Assembly: GCA_023014485.1 (NCBI GenBank)
Contig: JAJOZX010005515.1
Span: forward strand, 87,501 to 151,500
Reading direction: 5' to 3'
DNA from: Bathynomus jamesi
Taxonomy: Eukaryota > Arthropoda > Malacostraca > Isopoda > Cirolanidae
DNA: 64,000 nucleotides
Part shown: positions 21,811 to 32,523 of the stretch, in pieces
Layout of the letters: every line of letters starts with the position of its first letter
Position numbering within the stretch: position 1 is the first letter of the stretch
Made by a program: the position numbers and the translations under genes
Notes under the pieces: generated by a model
The model's input: only the letters and a program-made list of their open reading frames with translations
What the model was told of the DNA's origin: nothing
Database searches by the model: none

Positions 21811-23512
21811 TTATATTGATTCAACCCGTCGCTTCTTTGCTTGTCTCTTGTATTCAACTTCTGGAGCATCTCTTTTTATTGTCCAGCAGTAGTCTGCTAA
21901 CAGTGATTGACTCCATTTCCCCTGGTAGCGTTTCTCCATCGCTGAGATATCTTGGTGGAAACGTTCACCATGTTCATCGCTGACTGCTCCGCAGTTGGCC
22001 GGAAAAAAATCCAGGTGCGAATAGAGGAAATGTATCTTTAAAGACATATTGCAGCCCATTTTTTGATAGGACAACAGCAGGTTTTCCACCAGCTCCTTGT
22101 AATTGTCAGCTTTGGTATTTCCCAGAAAATTGGTTGCTACTAACCGGAAAGCATGCCACGCTGTCTTCTCCTCACCACCTAGGATACGGTCGAACTCCTC
22201 ATCTCTAAGAAGCTCGCGGATCTGTGGACCAACAAATACACCCTCCTTGATTTTTGCTTCACTGAGCTTTGGGAGTTTACCACCGAGGTACTTAAAAGCT
22301 GCCCCCGTTTTATACACAGCCTCAACAAAATTTTTCATGTCGCCCAGTTTGATGTGTAAGGGTAGTAACAAAATCTTGCTCGATTCTACAAGTGGAGGAT
22401 ACTGAACATTTTTTGTTCCAGGTTCCAATGAGTGTCGGAGTGGCCAATCCTTCTTGATGTAATGAGAAGTCCTAGCCCGACTATCCCATTTACACAGAAA
22501 ACAGCAATACTTAGTGTAGCCCGGCTGCAGTCCAAGCACGATAGCAACAACTTTCAAGTCACCACAAACCTGCCACTGATGTTTGTCATAGTTTATGCAG
22601 TTCAGAAAGTTGCAATTTCATGTTGTCATATGTTTCCTTCATGTGGATTGCATGACCAACTGGAATTGATGGCAATACGTTGCGAACATGCAACAAAACA
22701 GCTTTTAGACTCAACTTCGATGAATCACTGAACAGTCTCCATTCATTAGGATTGTGAATAATGTTGAGGGTTGCCATCAAACCATCGATGTCGTTGCAAG
22801 CTACAAGGTCACCTTCTATGATGAAGAATGGGACAAAATCTCTTTGATGGTCATGAAACTTACACACTCTAACATTTCCAGCGAGGAGATTCCACTGCTG
22901 CAATCTGGAGCCCAACAGCTCTGCCTTACTCTTTGGCAGTTCTAAATCTCTGATAAGGTCATTTAATTCATTCTGAGTTATCATGTGCGGTTTAGAAGAT
23001 GTCAAGTTATAAACAAATTCAGGGTCTTGTGAAGTTGAAGGCTCACAAGTTTCGCAGGTTCCTTCATTCTCCTCGTCCTCTGACTCCAGGGAGAATGAGT
23101 GTGGGGGCTCAGGAACGGGTAGTCCTTCACCGTGAGGTACCGGGCGTATAGCAGAGGGTATATTCGGATATTGTAAAATCCACTTTTTCTTCTTGCAAAT
23201 ACCTTTCTTGACTGGAGGCACCATGCAGAAGTAACAATTACTGACATGATCTGTTGGTTCCCTCCACACCATTGGCACTGCAAAAGGCATAGATTTCCTT
23301 TTCCGATTCAACCACTGGCGAAGGTTTGTTGCACAAGTATTGCAGCATATGTGTGGGGCCCAGCTCTTGTCCTGATCTCCAATCTTACAGCCAAAATAAA
23401 GGTGATAGGCTTTCCTAATCACGGCGGTTATAGCACGCTTTTGTGATGCAAAAGTCAATTCTCCACAAACATAACAGAAGTTATCTACGCTGTTCACGCA
23501 ATTACGAGGCAT
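21811..23512 (-). pseudogene. CMC-like transposase candidate with N-terminal Cys-rich domain, copy 1
   Basis: Two frames (23512-22586 and 22557-21811) encode about 560 residues. The N-terminus has Cys pairs (FCYVCGEL, CCNTC, CYFCMVPP) like a metal-binding domain. A middle block has acidic SLESEDEENEG. The C-terminal half has FSDSSK, VVAIVLGLQPGYTKYC, CFLCKWDSR and SDEHGERFHQDI. An Asp, an Asp/CxxC and a Glu/His pattern is compatible with an RNase-H-fold transposase of the CACTA/Mirage/Chapaev (CMC) group. That is inferred, not shown. The frames change near 22560-22590. Confidence 0.55.
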
Positions 23513-23616
23513 CTTTGTTCAAATTAGGCTGAAAAAAATTCAGTTTCAAAAGCAAACACTAAAAAGAGTTTGACAAGGGTGCACTGTATGACTTCCGCGA
23601 ATGAACTGATGCTGTG

Positions 23617-23967
23617 GCGTAATATGTAGACGCCTGTGACACATCGACGCCTTGACTCTACTGCGCATGCGCGTAGTTGTATTTTTTTTATTTTAATAAA
23701 TTAATGTAATTACATTGCATTTTAATAATTTTAAATTAGGTAAGGTTAAGTTAGGTTAGTATTCAATTTATATTAATATCAAAAACATTATGGGAAGCAA
23801 TATGTTAAAATGATCGAATCTATTTTTTAATACATAATTTACAAATACATAATGTAATAGATAAATTTAAAATTACATTTTATTGTATATATATGTATAT
23901 ATTTACATTAATTTATTAAAATAAAAAAAATATAACTACGCGCATGCGCAGTAGAGTCAATGCGTCT
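23617..23967. repeat. Palindromic insertion inside the CACTG element, copy 1
   Basis: One arm starts GCGTAATATGTAGACGCCTG at 23617 and includes CTGCGCATGCGCGTAG. The inverted arm is cut off at about 23967 before its last 30 bp. The same palindrome lies at the same place in copy 2 (29312-29689). Confidence 0.75.
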
Positions 23968-23990
23968 TCGGGATGCCAGTGGGCATCGAA

Positions 23991-24203
23991 ACTGTCGTGG
24001 AAAAAACTCTGTCTATTAGAGTGGGTTTTTATTATCATATTTTGACCTTCACGTAGAAAAAAGTGAAGTTTTTTGCATTGACTCGGAATGTGTTAAATAT
24101 AGAAGTCGATATTCAACTTCAATTTTGATGAATTCCTTTTAATATCTCAAATATTGGCTTGTATACACGATTTCTAGAAATAAACTTTTTTTTTTAATAA
24201 AAA

Positions 24204-24206
<3 letters not shown>
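23991..24206. other. No gene seen
   Basis: AT-rich. At 24023-24060 it holds AGAGTGGGTTTTTATTATC, the inverted match of 21580-21605. Confidence 0.4.

Positions 24207-24256
<50 letters not shown>
24207..24256. repeat. (TC)n microsatellite at LINE-C 5' end
   Basis: 25 TC units that run directly into the open frame of the LINE at 24257. Confidence 0.95.
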
Positions 24257-24258
<2 letters not shown>

Positions 24259-26703
24259 GCGCTCTTAGCATCAGAATACCAGAATATCGTTGCTTTCACC
24301 GAGTCCTGGATTCATACTGATCGTAGGGACTACGTTGGGGAGTTCGAAATTCCAGGGTATAGAATGTTTCTCAAAGACCGCACCCGTGGGGAGGGGGGTG
24401 GGGTACTAATATACGTCAGGGACACGTCGAGTTCGTTTGACTGCCAGTTCCGGTCGGAACGGGAGCTGCTTGGCATCGATCTGAACGTGGGAGGGACGAA
24501 CTATAGGTTAATCTTGGTGTACAGACCTCCGCATCTCCTCCTCGAGGAGGATACAGCCCTGTACACCGAACTCCGTAGCCTGCTAGGGGATAGGGTGTGT
24601 GTAGTTTTAGGAGACTTCAACAGTCGCGGCATAAAGTGGGAAGACAGAACTGCTGATGCCGAATGGAGGAGGCTAGTTGACTTTGCTGATGAGAATTTCC
24701 TCACTCAGTGGGTCAATGAGCCTACACGAGGCGAAAGCGTTCTAGGCTTATTATTCACGACCGAAGACAACCTCGTCACTGGCCTCACCGTTGACGAATC
24801 GTTGGGCGGGAGTGATCACGGTCTGATTAGGTTCCGTGTGTGCGTCCCTTGGGTGAAGCGTAGTAACTCGAGAGGCAGTAAGCTCGAGCTACGGCGGGCG
24901 GACCTTGTTAGCCTCTGGAATAGCGTAGGTGAGATGGGGTTAGAGGTCGGCGGCGATGTTGAGGGAGTGTGGAGTGCATTCCGGGACGAGTTTATGGTGC
25001 TGTAGTCTGCTGCCATACCCTCAAAACCGGTCACCCCTGCTTCAACGCAGCGTAAGTGGTTCAGTCGTGACATCGCTTCGGCTATCCGAAATAGGAAAGT
25101 AGCGTATAGGAGGGCGAAGGCCAATCGTTCCCATGAGAACACTGAAGCGTATGTCCGCCTGTGTAGGGAAGTGAAGGCGAAGTTTAGGCTAGCGAAACGT
25201 AACGAAGAACTACGGGTGGCAAGCCTCTGCAAGGGAAACCCTAAGGAGTTCTTCAGTTATGTTAATAGTAGAAAGCCCATTAAAGGACCCTAGCGGCGTT
25301 CTGCCGACCTCCGACGCGGACATCGCTAATATACTTAATGAGTACTTTGCGGGAGTGTTCACCAGGGAGGACACCCGCGTCATCCCCGAGCCAGGCGTCA
25401 GGCACGAAGGTGCTAGCCTGGATAGTGTTCGATGTACCGCGACAGTTGTTGCCGATAGAATAGACAAACTGAGCGCGTTTAAGGCTCCTGGGCCAGACCA
25501 GTTTCTCCCCAGAGTGTTGCGGGAGGTACGCGACCAGGTGACTCCCCACCTGGCTACAGTCTTCAACAAATCGTTGGAGACGGGCCAGGTGCGGAGAGGA
25601 TCGTTGACAATTTGGATTCCTACAAGCTGCTTGGGGACTCCCAACATGGGTTTAGACGGCATAGGTCGTGTCTCACCAACTTGCTCGAGTTTTTCCACGT
25701 CATGTTGGGTGAGTATGATAAGAGTAGGGCGATTGATATACTTTATCTCGACTTTCAGAAAGCCTTTGATAAGGTACCTCACCGCTGGCTAATGGCGAAA
25801 GTGCGCGCGCTGGGTATCGGTGGGGAAGTAGGTAGGTGGATTGAAAACTGGCTGAAGAATAGGCGGCAGAGGGTTGTAATTAAAGGGGTTAGTTCGGGTT
25901 GGGCCTCGGTCACTAGTGGGGTTCCTCAGGGTTCCGCTTTGGGGCTACTGTTGTTTATCATTTACATAAATGATATCGACGGTGGTATCGTCAGTCGGAT
26001 CACCAAATTCGCTGATGACACCAAGCTTGGGGCCAATGTTGGGACGCCCGAAGCGATCGAGCAACTGCGTGCGGACCTAGGTAGGATAGGAAAGTGGTCC
26101 GAAAAATGGCAAATGCTGTTTAACTTGGGTAAATGCAATGTGATGCACATTGGCTACGCCAATCCCAAGTCGGACTACTCGATGTTGGGGAGTAATATCG
26201 AGGCGACTGATTTGGAGAAGGACTTGGGTGTGCTAATTAGCAGCGACCTTAAGTTTACGAAACAGTGCGTAGAGCTAGAAAAAAAAGCCAAGAAGCTGTT
26301 AGGTTATATCAGGAGGCAATTTCAGTTTCGAAACAAGGAGATTGTGCTCTCTCTGTACAATTCCATGGTTCGGCCGCACCTGGAGTATGCTGTGCAGTTC
26401 TGGTCGCCCACCTTCAGGACAGATATTGAGAGGCTGGAGCGAGTGCAGGCGAGGGCCACAAAGTTAATCCCTTCCGTTAGGCATATGGGCTACAATCGAC
26501 GCTTACGTGCCCTGAACTTGTTTTCGCTGGAAACTCGGAGGCTGCGCGGCCAACTCATCGAGGTTTTCAAGCTCTTACGCAGGTTCAACGATGTCGATTT
26601 TAGAAGCATGTTTAGTTTAAATGATAATCCAACTCGCAACAATGGTTGGAAGTTGGATTTGAAACGGTTTAGGACTAGTGTGTGTGGGAATTACTTTACG
26701 TAA
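24257..26703 (+). pseudogene. LINE-C: CR1-like endonuclease-reverse transcriptase, 5'-truncated
   Basis: It starts inside the AP endonuclease (VAFTESWIH, YRPPH, VVLGDFNSRG, GGSDHGLI). A stop at 25003-25005 separates it from the linker. Frame changes occur near 25285 and 25600, where sequence between the linker and RT also seems lost. The last frame (25612-26703) has SQHGFRRHRSCLTNLLEF, YLDFQKAFDKVPH, SGVPQGSALG, FADDTKLG and a thumb ending in a conserved ARATKLIPSVR block. The first 60 or so endonuclease residues are missing. Element clade by motif pattern is CR1-like, close to LINE-D at 40.6 kb. Confidence 0.85.
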
Positions 26704-26855
26704 ACATTTCCTCCGTGGATCATTTCAAGAAAAGGTTAGATCAAATCTTGCACACTATTTGAGTGTGTAGAAAATTTTCCCTGGCACCCGTTGCCATTGG
26801 TACCTCCTCGGTATGGGCCGCAAGGCCTTTTGAGGTACTTCTTTTCCTTGTAACA

Positions 26856-26857
<2 letters not shown>
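26704..26857 (+). other. 3' untranslated region of LINE-C
   Basis: About 150 bp after the stop at 26701, with CCGTTGCCATTGGTACC and GGGCCGCAAGGCC. It ends at a second (TC)n array. Confidence 0.6.

Positions 26858-26914
<57 letters not shown>
26858..26914. repeat. (TC)n microsatellite at LINE-C 3' end
   Basis: About 28 CT units directly after the LINE 3' end. The stretch to 27136 has no recognisable feature. Confidence 0.95.
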
Positions 26915-26918
<4 letters not shown>

Positions 26919-27135
26919 GAAAGCAAAGTTTCATAAAAATTTAAAAATAAATTAAAAATATGACTTCTATTGTTTTGATATTCACATTGTTGAAATCTGA
27001 AGTGAAAATATAAAATTTTGTTCTCATTATACTATTGTGAAAGCTGGTTCCCATATGGAAGTCTTTCTCTTTCATATCTTGAAGGATATACAATATGCGA
27101 TATACAGGAAAAAAATACATATAAAGTTTAAAATG

Positions 27136-27136
<1 letters not shown>

Positions 27137-27177
<41 letters not shown>
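27137..27177. repeat. (TA)n microsatellite
   Basis: About 20 TA units next to the left end of a mariner-like element. Confidence 0.95.
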
Positions 27178-27178
<1 letters not shown>

Positions 27179-28290
27179 GTCTGCCAAAAAAAAGGGTTTA
27201 TTCTAAAAACAGCCATGAAATCAACATTTATTAACCAATCATAATGAAACTCAAACAGAGCAAAACTATGCAAACATTATATACGTACAGCAATTTTCAG
27301 ATTATTATATTAAAAATTAATGATTTAATGAGGATTGTTTTTGTTCAACAAATTTTGTTGGTGAAAATCGCTCTAATTTTGAATTCTGGGAGTCCACAAA
27401 GGCGGTAAAACTTTGGTAATAAAATTTTTATTCTCATTTTAGTTATAAAATACATCATAAGATTTATAAAATATAGGAAGTGCCTCCATTAAAAAACCAT
27501 GAAAATAAAAAAAGGATTTTGAATTTCGAAACAGAACTTAAATCCTAAGTTTACAAAAGAAATCAAATTAACATTTTACTCTTTTGGAATTCCTATTAAA
27601 AAAAATTGTTCAATGTGTTTCCCTTCTGTTTCAACAATTTTCTTCAATCATGGACGCAATTCATAAATGGTTCGATGGATCTGCTCCTGTGGTATCTATT
27701 CCCACGTCTCCACAAGAAGCTGACGCAAGTGATCAACATTTCTCACCCTGCTCCTGTAAACTCTTTGTGCCAAATTTTCCCAGATTCTATAGTCAACAGG
27801 GTTCAAGTCAGTACTGTTAAGTGGCCAATTTGGGCGTTCAAGTAATTCTGGGACATTATTTTTTAAATATTCAGCAGTTGCTATTGTTATGGGACGTTGC
27901 TCCGTCTTGCTGAAAAAGATAACAACCACCGTTGGCCAGATTTTGCATTTCGGGAAGCATGTTTCACAGCAGAGTATTTCGATAGTACTCGGCATTGACT
28001 TTTACACCAGGCTCAATAAAATGATTGGATGTTTTTCCTAACTTTGATATGCAACTGACACCTGTATGCGAACAGTTTTTGGTCGCCCACTTCCCTCTCT
28101 TCTTTTGATATCCCCAGTCTCGTGAATTTTCTTTAGAAACTTCCCCAAACTACTAAGAGTCCATCCTTTGTTGGGGAATTCAGAGAGTAGTTTCGTTCGT
28201 CCATATCCCTTTTCTAGTCTATAATGCTTAATTATAATCTTATCTTCCTCTGAAAAATGGCATATTCACTATATTTTATAACCCTGCCAA
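27178..28290 (-). mobile_element. Degenerate mariner/Tc1 element
   Basis: The left part starts CCGTCTGCCAAAAAAAAGGG beside a TA array. On the minus strand a 99-codon frame (27995-27696) has the post-core pattern LKNNVPELLERPNWPLNSTD and LNPVDYRIWENL, as in Tc1/mariner transposases, where the third catalytic Asp would be in STDLNP. Further pieces with stops extend to about 28250. No matching right inverted repeat was found, so the right limit is a guess. Confidence 0.5.
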
Positions 28291-28488
28291 AAAAAATCTT
28301 ATATTAGAATTTACAAAAGTGAAAATGGAAATAAAGGATTCTTGATTAGTTTGTCGAGCATTAGTTGTAGTATTATTAGAGAAATATTTAATAAATCGTT
28401 ATTTTTGATAGCTTCGAACTGATAAGTTTCATACTGATTGTTTGAAAAATGTTGATTCCATGGATGTTTTTAGAGTGAACCCAAGGCC

Positions 28489-28518
28489 TTTCGTGTATTC
28501 AGAAGTACACCTCGTCAG
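28489..28518 (-). ncRNA. Hammerhead ribozyme core, Penelope-type
   Basis: On the minus strand: CTGACGA (28518-28512), stem II GTGTA...TACAC with an 8-base loop, then GAAA (28492-28489). Flanking bases ATTCC and GGGTT can form a short stem I. All the conserved core boxes are present. Stem III is minimal, as in Penelope-associated hammerheads. Confidence 0.65.
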
Positions 28519-28553
28519 GGAATGAAGGGAGAAGGCGAGATGACGAAAATATA

Positions 28554-29114
28554 CAGGTATACCCCGTTATTCATAGCTTCGCTTATACTAATGTATTTTT
28601 TTATACCAAATTCCGCTATTCGCAAACTCAGTTCCGTTATTCTCAGTGACGGATAAAGGAAAAAATAATTCACAATTCCGCCTGCTACCAAACGCAGCGC
28701 AGCATGCCAGTATCGCAGGCCATTATTCAAGAAAACGCACGGTCTTTGTGGCGAGATGTGAGGAATGAAGTCGTTGGTGAAGGTGAGAGCAGTAGTGGTG
28801 AAACTTTCAGTGCGAGTCGGGGGTGGTTTGACCCAAGTCGGGGGTGGTTTGAGGAAATAAAACTGCAGTACAGGTATGTTTATTCTTTTATTGATGTTAT
28901 TCATAACTTACTATGCTAATACAGGTCTGTATTTGTGTTTTATACTTGCTTTCATGTATTGTATGGGAACGTATCCAAACATCTTACCTTCTGAAAAATG
29001 GCCCCCTATAAAACATGTATTTATATGGGAAAAAATGATTCGTTATTTGCAATTTCGCTATTTGTAATGAGTCTGAGGGACATAACTCTTGCGAAAACCG
29101 GGCATACCTCTCCA
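28554..29114 (+). mobile_element. Pogo/Tigger-like derivative, 561 bp
   Basis: The left end CAGGTATACCCCGTTATTC with CTTCGC nearby resembles Tigger termini. The right end reads GGGCATACCTC before TATG. TA lies at 28552-28553 and at 29115-29116. It interrupts the left Penelope-like unit, and the flanks rejoin to match the right unit. It keeps a coding scrap at 28704-28860. Confidence 0.6.
28704..28919 (+). pseudogene. CENP-B-type DNA-binding fragment of a pogo transposase
   Basis: The frame begins MPVSQAIIQENARSLWRDV and contains FSASRGWFDPSRGWFEEIK, where a tandem duplication of about 20 bp (28812-28852) repeats the GWF motif. The pattern S-A-S-R-G-W-F is typical of the second helix-turn-helix of Tigger/pogo transposases. 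No catalytic region remains. Confidence 0.5.
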
Positions 29115-29311
29115 TATGTACAACGGAACAGAAAAATAAAAAGATTGGAACGTAACACTGGTCTACAACCAAAATGCTTCGGAAATAAAAGTAGTCAATC
29201 TTTACTAATTTTGGGTCACTGAATACGAAAATGATGCCTAAAATTGCCACTTGGCTCTATTTATAAAGATATCAGGCAACCCTGCACCCTACTAACTGGA
29301 TTGCATCTGTC

Positions 29312-29689
29312 GCGTAATATGTAGACGCCTGTGACACATCGACGCATTGACTCTACTGCGCATGCGCGTAGTTATATTTTTTTTATTTTAATAAATTAAT
29401 GTAAATATATACATATATATACAATAAAATGTAATTTTAAATTTATCTATTACATTATGTATTTGTAAATTATTTATTAAAAAATAGATTCGATCATTTT
29501 AACATATTGCTTCCCATAATGTTTTTGATATTAATATAAATGGAATACTAACCTAACTTAACCTTACCTAATTTAAAATTATTAAAATGCAATGTAATTA
29601 CATTAATTTATTAAAATAAAAAAATATAACTACGCGCATGCGCAATAGGGTCAAGGCGTCGATGTGTCACAGGCGTCTACATATTACGC
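29312..29689. repeat. Palindromic insertion inside the CACTG element, copy 2
   Basis: 378 bp, with arms of about 95 bp starting GCGTAATATGTAGACGCCTG at both ends. Both arms carry TGCGCATGCGCGTAG. The middle is AT-rich with TTAGGT-type repeats. No target duplication could be defined. Confidence 0.75.
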
Positions 29690-29793
29690 CACAGCATCAG
29701 TTCATTCGCGGAAGTCATACAGTGCACCCTTGTCAAACTCTTTTTAGTGTTTGCTTTTGAAACTGAATTTTTTTCAGCCTAATTTGAACAAAG

Positions 29794-31487
29794 ATGCCTC
29801 GTAATTGCGTGAACAGCGTAGATAACTTCTGTTATGTTTGTGGAGAATTGACTTTTGCATCACAAAAGCGTGCTATAACCGCCGTGATTAGGAAAGCCTA
29901 TCACCTTTATTTTGGCTGTAAGATTGGAGATCAGGACAAGAGCTGGGCCCCACACATATGCTGCAATACTTGTGCAACAAACCTTCGCCAGTGGTTGAAT
30001 CGGAAAAGGAAATCTATGCCTTTTGCAGTGCCAATGGTGTGGAGGGAACCAACAGATCATGTCAGTAATTGTTACTTCTGCATGGTGCCTCCAGTCAAGA
30101 AAGGTATTTGCAAGAAGAAAAAGTGGATTTTACAATATCCGAATATACCCTCTGCTATACGCCCGGTACCTCACGGCGAAGGATTACCCATTCCTGAGCC
30201 CCCACACTCATTCTCCCAGGAGTCAGAGGACGAGGAGAATGAAGCAACCTGCGAAACTTGTGAGCCTTCAACTTCACAAGACCCTGAATTTGTTTATAAC
30301 TTGACATCTTCTAAACCGCACATGATAACTCAGAATGAATTAAACGACCTTATCAGAGATTTAGAACTGCCAAAGAGTAAGGCAGAGCTGTTGGGCTCCA
30401 GATTGCAGCAGTGGAATCTCCTCGCTGAAAATGTTAGAGTGTGTAAGTTTCGTGAGCGTCAAAAAGATTTTGTCCCATTCTTCATCATAGAAGGTGACCT
30501 TGTAGCTTGCAACGACATCGATGGTCTGATGGCAGCTCTCAACATTATTCACAATCCTGATGAGTGGAGACTGTTCATTGATTCATCGAATTGAGTCTTA
30601 AAGCTGTTTTGTTGCATGTTGGCAACGTATTGCCATCAATTCCAGTTGGTCATACAGTCCACATGAAGGAAACATATGACAACATGAAGCAACTTTTGAA
30701 CTGCATAAACTATGACAAACATCAGTGGCAGGTTTGTGGTGACTTGAAAGTTGTTGCTATCGTGCTTGGACTGCAGCCGGGTTACACTAAGTATTGCTGT
30801 TTTCTGTGTGAATGGGATAGTCGGGCTAGGACTTCTCATTACATCAAGAAGGATTGGCCACTCCGACACTCATTGGAACCTGTAACAAAAAATGTTCAGT
30901 ATCCTCCACTTGTAGAATCGAGCAAGATTTTGTCACCACCCTTACACATCAAACTGGGCGTCATGAAAAATTTTGTTAAGGCTTTGGATAAAAGTGGGGC
31001 AGCTTTTAAGTACCTCGGTGGTAAATTCCCAAAGCTCAGTGAAGCAAAAATCAAGGAGGGTGTATTTGTTGGTCCACAGATCTGCGAGCTTCTTAGAGAT
31101 GAGGAGTTCGACCGTATCCTAGGTGGTGAGGAGAAGACAGTGTGGAATGCTTTCCGGTTAGTAGCAACCAAATTTCTGGGAAATACCAAAGCTGACAATT
31201 ACAGGGAGCTGGTGGAAAACTTGCTGTTGTATAAAAAAATTGGCTGCAATATGTCTTTAAAGATACATTTCCTCCATTCGCACCTGGAATTTTTTCCGGC
31301 CAACTGCAGAGCAGTCAGCGGTGAACATGGTGAACGTTTCCACCAGGATATCTCAGCGATGGAGAAACGCTACCAGGGGAAATGGAGTGAATCATTGTGA
31401 GCAGACTACTGCTGGACAATAAAAAGAGATGCTCCAGAAGTTGAATACAAGAGACAAGCAAAGAAGCGACGGGTTGAATCAATATAA
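29794..31487 (+). pseudogene. CMC-like transposase candidate, copy 2, lightly broken
   Basis: The same protein as in copy 1. The frame from 29794 (MPRNCVNSVDNFCYVCGEL) is open to 30594, then continues in the next frame from 30591 to a stop at 31397, and the remaining codons run to the TAA at about 31487. Conserved blocks are CCNTCATNLRQW, FIDSSN/S, GDLKVVAIVLGLQPGYTK, CCFLCEWDSRARTSHY, IHFLHSHLEFFP and GEHGERFHQDISAMEKRYQ. Only one frame change and one stop separate it from an intact gene. The candidate acidic residues are in FIDSS, GDLKV and EHGERF. Confidence 0.6.
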
Positions 31488-31688
31488 GTGACTGCATTAT
31501 ACAGGTATGTTACTAATATACTGTATGGTATACATATAAGCAAAATGTGTAACTTATATTGTCTTGGAAACTGTAGTCAATCGACTGTTTCTATGGTCAT
31601 ATTCGTTTTCAGCACCGCAAAATCCATAATAGGAAACACATTTTATCTCCGAAGCACAAACTTTTTCAAAATTTGTAGACCAGTGTAA

Positions 31689-31985
31689 TTAACGAGAGTT
31701 GACTAAAGGCAAAATGTATTTTAACAGGATATTGTCAATTTTATGCATTCCCACACTGTTATTGAAATTATTTTAAAAATGGATAAATGCACATTCTAGA
31801 ATATTTCTTTCAATTATGTCTGTTTTTAACGAGCGCTTTAGAACCATCTCACTTGATACTATGATTACATCTATACATATGGTTAAACAATGCATTAGAA
31901 TTATTTGCTATTCTACACGCATATTTATGTCGTTTTACCCTAATATCTAACGTTTTTCCCGTTTGGCCTATATATACACTCAGTA
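31689..31985 (-). pseudogene. GIY-YIG endonuclease fragment, left Penelope-like unit
   Basis: This is the inverted counterpart of 31998-32283. On the minus strand it encodes a diverged version of the same domain end (frame broken), ending in the stop and bases shared with the right unit just before the CACTG insertion. Confidence 0.55.
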
Positions 31986-31997
31986 ACTCAGTATATA

Positions 31998-32283
31998 TAT
32001 AGGCCAAACGGGAAAAACGTTAGATATTAGGGTAAAACGGCATAGACATGCTTGTAGAACAGCAAATAATTCTAATGCATTTTTTAACCATATGTATAGA
32101 TGTAATCATAGTATCAAGTGGGATAGTTCTAAAGCGCTCGTTAAAAACACAGATATAATTGAAAGGAATATTCTAAAATGTGCATTTATCCATTTTAAAA
32201 ATAATTTCAATAACAGTGCGGGAATGTATAAAATTGACAATATCCTCTTAAAATACTTTTTGCCTTTATTCAACTCTTGTTAA
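31998..32283 (+). pseudogene. GIY-YIG endonuclease fragment, right Penelope-like unit
   Basis: The open frame starts at YIGQTGKTLDIRVKRHRHAC, the YIG half of the GIY-YIG nuclease that Penelope-like elements carry after the reverse transcriptase. It continues with NIIERNILKCAFIHF-like sequence and stops at 32281 (FNSC-stop). The first half of the domain and the whole RT are missing, because the unit is 5'-truncated at the palindrome centre. It is followed by a 3' region ending in a degenerate hammerhead. Confidence 0.7.
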
Positions 32284-32359
32284 TCATGTGCTAATCTTTT
32301 TATTTTTCTGTCCTGTTGTACATATGTATATATTTTCGTCATTTCGCCTTCGCCCTTCC

Positions 32360-32400
32360 TTCCATGACAGGATGTACGTCTGAATACACGAAAAGCCTTA
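32360..32400 (+). ncRNA. Degenerate hammerhead at the end of the right Penelope-like unit
   Basis: It aligns to the core at 28489-28518: ATGACAGGATGTACGTCTGA then ATACACGAAAAGCC. The CTGACGA box is damaged (TGACAGGA), while stem II and GAAA persist. Probably inactive. Confidence 0.5.
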
Positions 32401-32466
32401 GAATCATTTTTCCTTTTCCTTGTGGGTTTGCGTCATTCATTCATTTCACTGTTTAATTGTGAAATT

Positions 32467-32473
32467 CATCATA

Positions 32474-32520
<47 letters not shown>
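32467..32520. repeat. (TA)n microsatellite
   Basis: About 25 TA units between the Penelope-like pair and the next LINE. Confidence 0.9.

Positions 32521-32521
<1 letters not shown>

Positions 32522-32523
<2 letters not shown>

Larger units (their letters stand above)
21613..23990 (-). mobile_element. CACTG-ended DNA transposon, copy 1, right end lost
   Basis: The left end starts CACTGGTCTACAAATTTTG at 21613, matching the terminus of copy 2 at 31685. It carries the same gene as copy 2 in opposite orientation and the same internal palindrome. The outer half of the palindrome and the far terminus are missing after about 23967. A CCAGTG at about 23982 could be a degraded end. Confidence 0.7.
29156..31685 (+). 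mobile_element. CACTG-ended DNA transposon, copy 2, both ends present
   Basis: 2530 bp. Ends are CACTGGTCTACAA at 29156 and its inverted copy at 31685, with TGCTTCGGA and ATAAAA shared slightly further in. The 3-bp duplication TAA (29153-29155 and 31686-31688) flanks it, and the Penelope-like sequence outside continues across the site. CACT(A/G) ends and 3-bp duplications fit the CACTA/CMC group. Confidence 0.75.
28440..32415. mobile_element. Inverted pair of 5'-truncated Penelope-like units, split by two transposons
   Basis: The centre is near 31985-31997 (a short TATA-rich palindrome). The right unit (plus) runs 31998-32415. The left unit (minus) runs 31986-31686, then 29155-29115, then 28553-28440, interrupted by the CACTG element copy 2 and a pogo derivative. 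When the two insertions are skipped, the left unit matches the right unit in order, including a hammerhead at its end. Head-to-head truncated pairs are a known Penelope-like arrangement. Confidence 0.7.

Noticed and set aside
22103..22731. Plus-strand frames opposite the CMC-like gene of copy 1
   Set aside because: They are antisense shadows. The same shadow frames appear opposite the gene in copy 2, and the sense frame carries the conserved motifs.
27178..28320. GCCAAAAAAAA words at both ends as inverted repeats of one element
   Set aside because: The two words are in direct orientation, so they are not the inverted ends of this mariner-like element. Its right end stays undefined.
29860..30869. 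Minus-strand frames opposite the CMC-like gene of copy 2
   Set aside because: They mirror the antisense frames of copy 1 and have no independent motif support.
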